Positions 1 through 9,543 of a stretch of 64,000 nt of DNA are shown piece by piece. The notes under the pieces are model-generated. The model was given only the letters and a program-made list of their open reading frames with translations, was not told the DNA's origin and did not search any database. The number at the start of each line of letters is the position of its first letter. The first letter of the stretch is position 1. The position numbers were made by a program, and so were the translations under genes. Source of the stretch: Turnera subulata (taxonomy: Eukaryota; Streptophyta; Magnoliopsida; Malpighiales; Passifloraceae); contig JAKUCV010002023.1 in assembly GCA_028386065.3 (NCBI GenBank), positions 354,179 through 418,178 on the forward strand, written 5' to 3'.

Positions 1-1
1 A

Positions 2-217
2 CGGAAGAAGCGAGCTCCCAAGAAAACTGAAGATCGCAAGGGCAAGGCGATCGCTGGAAGCAGCACTCCGCAACAGAAGCTGACACAACTGAACTTCTCC
101 CTGAAGAAGATCAGCTCGGCGGTGGCGCAGATCGAACTGGCGTGCATGGAGCTCTTCCCGCACATGGAAAATGTCAAAAAGATTGTAAAAGATCTAGAGA
201 AGCAAATAACTCCATAG
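2..217 (+). CDS. C-terminal part of an unidentified basic/charged protein (5' end outside window)
   Basis: An open frame runs from the window edge to TAG at 215-217 and encodes 71 residues. The N-terminal part is very basic (RKKRAPKK near the start). It is followed by an amphipathic, helix-like stretch with LNFSLKKISSAVAQIEL and a lysine-rich end (KKIVKDLEKQITP). The base composition is clearly richer in G+C than the AT-rich DNA that follows, and an AATAAA-like signal lies about 40 bases downstream, both consistent with a real 3' end. I do not recognise a family. The endonuclease-like ORF about 900 bases downstream is on the same strand, so this could instead be the end of a LINE ORF1. That is inference. 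Confidence 0.45.
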   Translation, partial: RKKRAPKKTEDRKGKAIAGSSTPQQKLTQLNFSLKKISSAVAQIELACMELFPHMENVKKIVKDLEKQITP

Positions 218-1014
218 AGAGTACTTCTTCTCCTGTTGTAAAACCATTATGATATTAATAAAATAATTTTCCTTTTAAAATCAAAATCTCTTATTATGAA
301 ATCTTATGCTAAACAGAATAAAATATCTCAAAGCAAATTAAAAATCAAATATAAGAATATAAAATCAAATATAAGAAAATTAAAAACAACACTCGTTTGA
401 CAAAATCAAAGCATAAAGAAATTAAAAATAAAACTCATTTAACAAAATCAAAATAAAACACGTTTTCATGATCTTGCTCGTATCGGACGAAAACACCCTC
501 GAACCAAGAAACGTGATACGCGCAACTAACGGTGACGTCGGTTCCCACGTGAAAAAGACGACTGTTAACACGCACAACGATGATCACGGGAACGTCCTGT
601 GTCGTTAACTCGTACGACGATGATCACGAGCACATCCTGTGTCTCTCGAAAGAAACGTTACCCACTTGTTCAAAAATTCCGCATGAGCCAAAAACGTCTG
701 TCAAGACAACGTATCTCTCCACGATGTCCGAACAGCTGTAAACTCGTCGCACATGCACTCTACTCGAGATGTGGTCCCATCTGTCCAGCATCAACGGTCA
801 CGGATGCAAGTGATAAAAGATGCAGGAAAATATAGTAAAACCATGGAAAGAAAAGACAAGGTAGCCAGAGCGAAAGAAAATCATGAGTTAGGAAAAAGGC
901 TGAAAAACTCTGGCATGGGTCCGAAAAACGCGTAAAGCAATAAATGCAAGCAACGGTAAAATTCAAAAGCAAAATCTTGAAAATCAAAAACAATAAACAC
1001 GCTCCCCAGAAGAG
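218..1014. other. AT-rich intergenic stretch with a short direct repeat
   Basis: There is no convincing gene. The first half is A-rich. Two related 27-base units sharing ACGATGATCACG lie at 577-603 and 617-643, a period of 40 bases. Short ORFs here have no protein-like composition. Confidence 0.5.
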
Positions 1015-1021
1015 TATAAAA
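1015..1021 (+). promoter_or_regulatory. Probable TATA box
   Basis: TATAAAA lies about 80 bases before the ATG at 1096, followed by an A-rich, CAAA-rich leader. Position and context fit a plant core promoter for the downstream ORF. No transcript evidence is available. Confidence 0.4.
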
Positions 1022-1095
1022 GAAGGAGTGGTGATGTATGAATTATCAAAAGCATTTTAGAGCAAACAAAACACTTAAGCAAACAAAACTACAAA

Positions 1096-2027
1096 ATGCT
1101 AAAAAACAAAAGACCAATACGTCCCATCAAAATGCCTGCTCCATCCTCCGTCTTCTTCGTCGAAGGTGCCAACCTAGGCAGAAGGAATCGTCTGGCGTAC
1201 AGCATGGTCAACGAGCGTGCTGAAGAGCTACCGAACGAGCTCGGCAGGATGCCACGCCTAGTCTTCGTCGACGAGCTCTACTCATCGCGGTTCTTCGTCA
1301 CTCCCATGGAAGAGGTGTTCTTCCTAGAGGACCATGGGACACTGAGGACTTCATACTACGGCTCAGCAAACTCCGTGATGTTCTTCATCTCGGATAGGCT
1401 TCAAGAGTTCAACCTGGAGTCCACTTGCCAAACTGTGGAGCAAGGCGCTTACTACCAGCTCTCAATGACAGCCCAGAGCATACCCAGAATGACTCNATGG
1501 AAGAGGTGTTCTTCCTAGAGGACCATGGGACACTGAGGACTTCATACTACGGCTCAGCAAACTCCGTGATGTTCTTCATCTCGGATAGGCTTCAAGAGTT
1601 CAACCTGGAGTCCACTTGCCAAACTGTGGAGCAAGGCGCTTACTACCAGCTCTCAATGACAGCCCAGAGCATACCCAGAATGACTCGGCTACCTCCAACC
1701 TGGCACAAGATACGGCTACTGGTGTGGAACTGCAGAGGAGTGGCAAGGCGTGCCCAAGAATTCTCGCGTACTTTGAGGGACTTGAAGAACCAGTATAAAC
1801 CGAACATGGTTCTTCTGACGGAGACGCAGTGCAACCACGAGACGATCACGGTCTCATCCCACTCCGGTTCCCTCAAGCTAACCGGTTCGAGATTCCTGGC
1901 CAGCGCGACAGAGGCGGCATGTGGTTCTCTTGGAGCGACAGAGTCACGGTCAACGTCAACAGCGACCCAAACAGTTTCCGTGTCAACGTCGTTCCAAATC
2001 GTTAAATGTATTTTTCTTTTTATATAA
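1096..2027 (+). pseudogene. Chimeric ORF: unknown N-terminal part joined to the start of a LINE-like endonuclease domain; interrupted by a duplication around an N
   Basis: From ATG 1096 the frame encodes an unrecognised part of about 130 residues (APSSVFFVEGANLG near the start). After 1687 it contains LLVWNCRG and later LLTET, matching the first two motifs of the EEP-type endonuclease of plant L1 elements (the metal-binding Asn and the catalytic Glu). As given, the frame is broken because 1306-1495 is repeated exactly at 1497-1686 around the single N. Counting one copy only would give one continuous frame of 246 codons. A local frameshift then follows: a GGMWFSW-like endonuclease segment is readable in another frame near 1915-2004. 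Composition is G+C richer than its surroundings. It may be a young fusion, a LINE ORF2 start or a misassembled gene. Confidence 0.5.
1306..1686. repeat. Exact 190-base direct duplication separated by one N (likely assembly artefact)
   Basis: Bases 1306-1495 and 1497-1686 appear identical, with the window's only ambiguous base (1496) between them. The duplication breaks the reading frame. That pattern is typical of two overlapping contig ends joined without merging. Confidence 0.85.
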
Positions 2028-2156
2028 TATCAAAAATCCATGTATTATTTCCCTTTTTATAAAATATCAATGTAATATTTCTGTTTGCAATCAACATATT
2101 AATATTTCCCTTTGTATCAAAATATTAGCAATATTAATAATATTTGTATTTTCGCA

Positions 2157-2240
2157 CATTATGGCATCATTACCTCTTATGTGTATGTTCCGCCACAGTT
2201 GGCGTCCCTCGACTGGATCCATAATGCACTAACTAAATGA
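2157..2240 (+). pseudogene. Further endonuclease fragment of the same LINE-like sequence
   Basis: A 27-codon open frame ending at TGA 2238-2240 reads HYGIITSYVYVPPQLASLDW and onward. This resembles the strand following the GGIW motif in L1 endonucleases (a Y-G/A-P turn and then a DLW-like helix). About 150 AT-rich bases (2005-2156) separate it from the upstream endonuclease part, either an insertion or an intron. It is too short for certainty. Confidence 0.35.
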
Positions 2241-2901
2241 TGTAAAATAATAAACAACTGGAGCGAACTATGCAAACAAGACTACAACACACATAGACTG
2301 CCCGACAAGACCTAACGCCCGCTCCGCTACCAAAATGAAACGCCCCGACCCGTATTTACCGTACACAGTAAACACGAGTCGGAACTGTGACAACCCAACC
2401 AAATAAACCCAAGCATACAGTGTGAACAATAATAACTCAGGCCCAACGGCCCAAAACAATGAACAACATAAATAACATATCCGGCCCAATGGCCCAATAA
2501 TAGCGAAAACATGCACAGCGGAAGACTTAAATACTCACTAACACTGTATGCGACACATGCAAACTATGGATCCGAGCCTGTCCAAGGGATAACGCTGCAG
2601 CCTGTCTGGAATGCACCAAGCCTGTACATGAAACAACTCATCCTACGGGATGAAAGCCCGCAGGTGAGGGGTGAGTCCGAAGTGCTCACGACAATGGAAA
2701 GACGATCAATATGGACATTAAAGTTACTCAAGGCCAAAAACAATAAAAAAAAACCGACCAAAAGACTCAACAAAATCCAATTATCCAATTTTATCTTTCC
2801 GGGCCCTGTCACGGATAAGCTAGGGTCGTACCAGGTTATCAACCTGTTCCTGGTGCCAGATCAAAAGAACCCAGGGATAGACACCCCAAAAATAACAAAC
2901 C

Positions 2902-3219
2902 GGGATAGACATCCCAAGCATAGACATGCTTATCACACGAACCCAGATCATGGCCACCACAAAACAGTCTCTAACCATCCGGTCGTACCTCTACTTACCA
3001 CGTGACAATTATATTACCGTCATTAAAATCAAATCGTAGGGATCAACATCCCCAACCAAAATACCGGGATAGACATCCCATCCAAAATACCAAGGATCGA
3101 CATCCTTGTCACAATTGATTAATTAATTCCATTACTCTTAATCCGAAAAAAAACACAGAAAATCAACACGGGATTAACATCCCAAAAATACCCAACAAGA
3201 CTCCGGGATTAACATCCCG
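2902..3219. repeat. Hairpin array inside the LTR: variable stems, constant RAC-type loops
   Basis: Perfect short hairpins: GGGAT-AGAC-ATCCC (2902-2915), AAGCAT-AGAC-ATGCTT (2916-2931), GGGAT-CAAC-ATCCC (3039-3052), GGGAT-AGAC-ATCCC (3066-3079), CAAGGAT-CGAC-ATCCTTG (3091-3108), GGGAT-TAAC-ATCCC (3169-3182) and CGGGAT-TAAC-ATCCCG (3204-3219). Stem sequences change in a paired way while the four-base loop stays NRAC. Confidence 0.8.
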
Positions 3220-4235
3220 AACCAAAACACAGCAAAAGCACATTCGACAATGCACAATCATCAAAACATGATAACCGAGTAATATAGGCACATATTGAAG
3301 GAAATCCATCCTCACCTTGGCCGATTACTCAACTCCGGAAACTATGACCGGTCCGACGCCGGCTCCTCGGGAAACTGCCCGATATCAAACCTATACATCA
3401 AAACAACATATACACATAAATGCACATAAGAGTATGTCATGATGCCAATATTACGAATTAATCCCATCCCGATTACTTATCCTTTATTATTTCCTTTTAT
3501 CGAAAATATTTAACCATACGTATATCCGAATATAATTTCGGTACCATACTTTAATTAAAACTCTTTTTCAAAATATATTTTCATAAAATAACTATAATTT
3601 CCAAAATAACAATCATCATAATTTTTCCAGGAAATAACAACGTATTTATAATTTTCAGAAAATATTTATATAGTATTTATCTTTTCTAAATATATATACA
3701 ATTTAATTTTCCAACATAATTACTTTTAATTTACAAAATACATATTTATATACATACACCAAAATTATAATTTTCCAGCCGCGGCCCAAGCACCAAGGCC
3801 CAAGCCACAATGACAGGCCCAGCAAGCCCACGGTCTCAGCCCTCAGCCCGACCCATTTGAAACCGGATCACTCACCCATAACCCGGTACTTCACGGGTTC
3901 CTGCAACGATGGCGCGTCGGTGTCGGCCGGCGCGACGAGACGGCGTGCGGCGTGGGAGCAGCTGGTCGGCAGGGCGGCACGAGCTGACGGCAGGGGAAAG
4001 GAGGCGTGAGGGAGAAGACGAGGCGGCGTCGTCGTCGGCTGGGGGAAAGCGATGCGACGGCAGCGTCACGGTGAGGAGGGCGAGGCAAGGTAGAGGAGGA
4101 GGACGGTCTGCAGCGGCGGCGGCGGCGCGTCAGGGCGGTGAATCCGCAGGCAGGAGAGGCGTGCACGACAAAGGCGACGCACGCGGGTGGAGGTGGCGAT
4201 GGTGAGGGATGTGGCCGGCGGCGTGCTCCTTCCCT

Positions 4236-4380
4236 TCCTTTCCTTTTCTTTTTTTTTCTTCTTTCTTTTTTTTTTCTTTTTCTTTTCTTTTTCTTCCCTC
4301 TTTTTTTTTCTCTTTTCCTCTCCATCTTCTTTTCTCTCCTCTCTTCTTTTTTTTTCTTTTTTTTCTTCTGCTCCCCTCTC
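4236..4380. repeat. Long pyrimidine (T/C) tract in the LTR
   Basis: This run of about 145 bases is almost only T and C on the plus strand. It lies beside the GC-rich block. Comparable tracts occur in the solo LTR at about 57515-57610. The lysine-rich ORFs readable here on the minus strand are products of the tract, not genes. Confidence 0.8.
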
Positions 4381-4745
4381 CTGGTTCCTTCCCACCGGTT
4401 TTAAGCTGGTTTCTTTTTTTTTTTTCCATTTTACTATTAAACATGTGAGTAACCAAATAATGCAAATCGTCCGTATTACGGGCGAGTCCGATCCGGACCA
4501 GAAAATAACAGATACCTCCTTAGTTATTTTCCGGTGTGATTTTCCGAGAAATTCCGAAATCCGAAAAATACCAACTTAGGTTCGAAAAATCCGCGGGAAA
4601 ATCACGAGCGCGGTAAACCCTCGGTTTCAAAAAACGACTCCCGATTTACCTTGAATTAATTACCCAAGATTAATTCAACATTAAATCACGGTAAATCGAC
4701 TTTTACAGTCCGGTAAAAATCCAAAATTTTACCCGGGCTGTTACA

Positions 4746-4929
4746 TGTTTTCATCCCTCTATTTGTGAATTTTGTCTTATTTTTATCCCTGTGTTCGCCT
4801 TTTTAGCCTATTTAGAGGGATGAAAACAAGCCAAAACCCATGAACAGAGAGATGAAAACAAACCAAAACCAATACAAGAATGACTTTCAACTTTATGGTC
4901 GAACAAAAAGATAAAAAAAACTTTAATCC
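4746..4929. mobile_element. Truncated copy of the GGATTAAAG foldback MITE
   Basis: The sequence closely follows the middle and right arm of the MITE at 12774-13029, including TTTTCATCCCTCTATTTGTG and the terminal CTTTAATCC. Its left arm is missing exactly where the gypsy LTR begins, so the LTR element or a deletion cut it. Confidence 0.7.
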
Positions 4930-5149
4930 CCTCAATTTCCACCCTCTCCTAAATTCTCTTGCTTTCCAAAAGATAGATTAACCATTCTTTTCTAACTAGC
5001 CCTTAATTTCTTTATTTGTTAGTAACCTTTTTGTGATGATATTATGAATCCGTTTGGTTGCCTAGGTGGTTATAGCGTGGAATGACTTACATTGCGTTTG
5101 GTTTTGTGGACTAAATTTTGGGCTAGTTTAGAGCAGTTGTACTTAATTA

Positions 5150-5620
5150 GGTATTGGACTAAGAGTCGTAATATTTGCACTCCTCCAATTTATAACTACA
5201 CACCACTTTTACTTTTTTTCATAAAATGACTAAACTATCCTCATATTGTTCCTTCTATTTTATTTATCTTTTAATCATTTTCTTACCTGATAGATTACAC
5301 TTAGGACCATATCGTATTCATTGTCCATAATACACTTATACATATAAATTTAAGATAACGAGCTTTAAATTTTTCATCTTTTGAATTGTTATAACAGTTA
5401 GTTTGTGTTTTATTTACTTTATTTTTTTATATTAAATAAATTTATTAAAGATTTATTATTCATAAGTATATAAGTTATAAGTTATTTTCCCGTAAAAAAG
5501 AGTTATAAAGTATTGTACAAAAATTTATTACGTAAAATAAAAGACGACATCACTTGTTGTAGCTTTAATATTCCGTAAAATAAAATATTTTTTCTTGTTT
5601 CTTTCTTTTACACACACACG

Positions 5621-5653
<33 letters not shown>

Positions 5654-6192
5654 TAATCTTTGCATCAAAAAATATATATTAATGTGTTAATTAAATATAT
5701 CATTCATGAGAATTTCAATATTAAATTTCGAAAAAAATAATTTTTAGCTTATATTTTTCACAAAATCATTTCAGTTTTGAAAACGGCCTACTTAAAAATA
5801 TTCTAAAAATATATACAAATTGACATAAGTGTATGATATAATTTTTTTGTCAGTAATAATGAGGCATAATGGTTTTCATTCAACCAATTCACTATAAAGC
5901 AACTATTAGTCACTTTTATTTTATTAGAAGAAAATTTTAATTTTTCCACAACCTTTAATATGCATATGAAAAAAATAAAAAACATAAAATATAATAGAGA
6001 TCTTAGAGATCAAATCGGATGTTGTGAAAGTGCCATAAAGTTGTGTAATCCTACAACAGTTTGTAATTTATGAGGTGAAATTTATTAGGATGAGAGCTAA
6101 AGAGGTAGGGTTAATTTGGTCATTAAGCATGACAAAATGATAAAGTGGAGTGTAATTATAAATTGGTGGAGTGGGAATATAGTTTGGACTGA
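5150..6192. mobile_element. Probable foldback element (about 1 kb, AT-rich)
   Basis: The left side (about 5150-5230: GGACTAAGAG, CCTCCAATTTATAACTACAC) is the rough reverse complement of the right side (about 6110-6192: GTGTAATTATAAATTGGTGG, TTTGGACTG). The interior has no coding signal. Exact ends and TSD were not resolved. A similar right arm recurs near 54190-54230. Confidence 0.4.
5610..5653. repeat. Compound (CA)n(TA)n microsatellite
   Basis: A CA dinucleotide run with one interruption passes directly into a TA run. Confidence 0.9.
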
Positions 6193-6727
6193 ATGAATGA
6201 CTGAAATAACCAAAATAGCCCTATTTTATAGCAAATAAAAATATCAACTCTTGGATCATAATTTCCATACTAGATATATTTATTAATACATGCGTATTGA
6301 ATAAATAAATTTAATAACATGAAACATGAATACAGTGTGAAAAAAAAATTCAAGTACAATTGTTGATTGTGAAATTCGCTTGCAATGTTGAAAGAAAATT
6401 GAAATTTAACATAAATAAACAAATCATGCAACTACCTCGGGTTGTAAAAAATTAAACAATAAATTGAATAAAACCCCCATTAAATAGAGATAATTTTCAT
6501 TTGATTTGAACATTTAATTATTTATTAGAGATTAATGATATTTGCATAAAGCAAAATAAAGGACACTGCTACAAGCCTACAACTGAGTGAAACAAAGATA
6601 CATTTAGCGTGGCCATGAAAACTGCTTGCAGCTGCACAAGTACCTGGATGATTCATATAGGTAGTTTAAGCCTTATACAAACATCATAAATAATTAGAAC
6701 AATCTTGACAATCCATTAGTTTGCTCC
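6193..6727. other. AT-rich sequence without recognisable features
   Basis: I see no gene, repeat or element here up to the copia TSD (GCTCC at 6723-6727). Confidence 0.5.
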
Positions 6728-6927
6728 TGTTATAAATTTGGTGTTATAATGCTGTGAATAATTAAGAAGAAGAGGAGGATGTAGGGAAAGAAATGCTTGT
6801 GGGGAAGAAGATGAGCTAAAGCTCTATCCAGAGGGGATGCTCCATATTTCTCTTTATATTTTCTGTATACATATACACACAATATAGGTAGATAACATCC
6901 ACCAATAAAAACACGTGTTTTATAACA
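6728..6927 (-). repeat. Copia 3' LTR
   Basis: It runs from TGTTATAAAT to TATAACA on the plus strand, an inverted-repeat terminus (TGTTATA...TATAACA). It pairs with 12496-12696. Confidence 0.9.
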
Positions 6928-6934
6928 CTCCCCC
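6928..6934 (-). promoter_or_regulatory. Copia polypurine tract
   Basis: CTCCCCC on the plus strand (GGGGGAG in sense) directly precedes the 3' LTR, where plus-strand DNA synthesis is primed. The same heptamer abuts the LTR at the window's right end. Confidence 0.75.
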
Positions 6935-7599
6935 TTGGATATCATTGTGTATTGGGTAGAATACGTTTAGGAAGTACTGCCTCATTAAAAACCTTACCAA
7001 GAAAAAAACCCAGTGGGATAAAAAAAAACTTGGTGAAGGAAAAAAGAGTGCAGTGCATATTCTACTCCCCCTCATTTTGGCCTCCCTTGATTTCTTGATG
7101 TCGTTGCATGCCAATCATCCTTGTCAACTTTTGGTGACATCTGGTGACGTATGTTTTGTCCGATCACAACTTTAATGGGACAATGTAGGCAGCATTATCT
7201 TCATAATTTATTGTTGGAAACATCATCCTTGCTATCTTATCCATATGAATCTTGAATGCGCAGCATCATCGAACTTAGCCAAGCATAGTCTCGACTAGCA
7301 TCTGCATTATTTAAAGTGGTAGCAACAATACTTTTTTTTGTGCTTGCCATGATACTTCAGGTAACTATCTGCTTTGCGCAATATGTGAATCAAATGTATG
7401 ATCTGCATCTGCAAAACAAACTATAGTCTCCTTGGACTTACAAGGTTAAAATAATTACATGTCTATTATACCCCAAGATAATGGAGAGCTTCAAGCTTTA
7501 TGAAAGAATTAGAGCAAAATGAAATCTTGCTAACAAGTTTATGGCAAAGCTTCAGGCTTCATATTACTAGCAAAATAAATTGCACTATGATATGGTACT

Positions 7600-9127
7600 T
7601 CAAGACCAGTCTAATTCTTTTATGAGATTTTTTATCTCAAATTCTTTCTTAAAAATACTGCACGACATTCGGAAGCTTCTTCAGGAGTTCAAATCATAAA
7701 AATTTGCATATAGATATAAATCATCAACATAAGTAATAAGGGTTCAAATCAATTTAGCTTAATTTTTGTATATTCCCGGGAATTAGTTGCTTCAGACAAC
7801 ATGAATCCTTATGGGATTCTCATGTATATGTCATGACTTATGGATCCATAGAAATAGGTTGTAATAGCATCCATTAAATGCATTTCTAATTCTTTTTCAT
7901 ATATTGCCAGACTTATCAAATAATTGCATCCACCACAGGGGAGTATATCTCCTCATAATTAAATACCAGGTCGTCGAGCAAAACCTTGTGCTACAAGCCG
8001 TGCACTATTTCCCCCTTTGTCGCACAAACGCCCATTTATAATTGACCGGTTTCATACCACTGTTGTACGGACTGCAGGCGCGAAAAATTCCTCGCTTCAC
8101 AAGCGAGTCTAACACAGCCTTAATTATATTTCTCTATTTTGGCCAATCATTCTGCGCCTACATTCATCAAAAGATGTAGGTTCATGATCCTCATTTTCTT
8201 TAATAATATTTAGCGCTATATAAAACAAATATTCCGTCGACGGTTATTTCACGTCGGTTCCATCTTATTCCTGACACTGAATAATTAATCGAGATCTCAT
8301 CAATTTCATGTGTTTCTTCTGGAACTTTATTAATTGTGTCAGAAAACCTCTTCTGGAGGATTTTCCTCAACTTGAGGACTTTTAATATGAACCTCTACTG
8401 GAGGCCTTATTTTCTTACTGGGGCCATCTTATATCTTCGCTCCTTTTTTTTTTTCTCTATCGAGAATTTTTTTTTCCGTGGAACCGAGTATATTCTACGC
8501 TTCTGGCGCACTTTAGATTTTTTTTCATACATTAATTTTTCTTCAGAAACATCAATTTGAACAGGAGAATATGCAGTTGTTATATAAAATTTGGTCACAT
8601 TATTTAAATATGTCTGGCAATTACATTTCAATTTCCTGCAAATGAATCATCTTTTGAACTTCAGGTTCACTCTAATTTGTTTGAGGATCAACAATCATAC
8701 ATTGATATGTATTTTGATAAACTCTTACTCTTGATCCAGCTGCTTATTTCCTCCCCCTTATGTTGGGTAAACTCTTTCATTAAATTAATAACCAACATAC
8801 CCAACATACTTAACATATATTCCTAGTCTTCTTTAAGGACCAATTTTACTATATTGTGGTGGAGCATTATATACAGTACTACCAATGGTCCGAAGATGGG
8901 AGATGCTAGGTTCCTGACCATGAACCAATTAAATGGGGAGATCTTATGAAAACTTGATGGCTTGATGCACACAAGTGTTGCTGCATGTAAAATACCATTT
9001 TCTCAAAACAGTAATATTTCATTAGCAATGGTCCTGCAATCAATTGGAAATATTTGATGAACAATTCACCCAGATCATTTTTGGTGTGAACATAAGCTAC
9101 CGGATGTTCAACCATTATTTCCAACAA
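7600..9127 (-). pseudogene. Copia pol remnant: end of integrase through N-terminal reverse transcriptase
   Basis: Minus-strand translation, in shifting frames, follows the plant copia polyprotein in order. At 9127-8906 it shows VEHPVAYVHTKNDLG, then LIAGPLLMK (end of the integrase catalytic region). At about 8905-8823 it shows GQEP.ISHLR and PPQ...GP.RRLG. At about 8720-8630 it shows DPQTN.SEPEVQKMIHLQE. At about 8200-7900 it shows NDWPKW-like sequence, then GYKWAFVRQR, VAQGFAR and YSPVVDA-like pieces of the reverse transcriptase thumb-proximal part. Many stops and small indels mean no functional enzyme. The catalytic DD of the reverse transcriptase is not legible. Confidence 0.8.
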
Positions 9128-9543
9128 TATACATTATCCATTGTAGAGATATACCAGCATTATTAAGACATATAGTCTTATAAAATAATTAGAGATGTGT
9201 ACCCGCAATTGGCTAATCATAATAAGCGCGCAATATGCCAACTTGCGTATAATAAGCACATAATAGACCATCTAGTCGATGCATCGTAAAAATTACATAG
9301 ATGGTCAACACGGCGGATTTATTAGTCTGCGTACATGTCCCTGAATTTTTCCAAAACATACTGGTGATTCTAGGTCAACCTCATTTTAGAAAGGCCAAAC
9401 AATTAATTTTGCAGCAAATAAACACGTGGAAATTCATTTTATTGTAAAAACTTCTGGTTTTTTAATGAATAACCAAATAAATTTCGTGCATCATTATTGA
9501 TCCATGATGGCCCAACTGGTCATGCCAAACAAGAAATCCATGA

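Larger units (their letters stand above)
2336..4745 (-). mobile_element. Ty3/gypsy LTR, minus orientation, with a scrap of internal leader to its left
   Basis: On the plus strand it begins TGAAACGCC and ends GGCTGTTACA, the complement of the TGTAACAGCC...GGCGTTTCA ends of the chromovirus family at 43720-54076. It also shares that family's CGGTAAATACGGGT-type end. It has the same internal order: hairpin repeats, AT-rich part, GC-rich block (about 3780-4230), then a pyrimidine tract. The bases left of 2336 read, on the minus strand, as a leader with TTTTGGTAGCGGAGC, matching the primer-site region after the full element's 5' LTR. This is therefore a 5' LTR plus leader of a truncated element rather than a clean solo LTR. 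No TSD was found. Confidence 0.8.

Noticed and set aside
2331..2335. CAAAA next to the LTR at 2336 as a TSD
   Set aside because: It equals the TSD of the full element by chance, but the bases after 4745 (TGTTT) do not match, and the left side is element leader rather than target DNA.
3891..4579. Lysine-rich and phenylalanine-rich ORFs on both strands
   Set aside because: They come from the pyrimidine/purine tract and the GC-rich block of an LTR; no start context or protein-like composition.
7353..8669. Hairpins with the TTCAG/TTCAA loop inside the copia pol remnant (for example 7547-7559 and 8655-8669)
   Set aside because: Several coincide with conserved codons (such as PEV or PEE), so they may be coding coincidence; I limited the array to 9544-11097.
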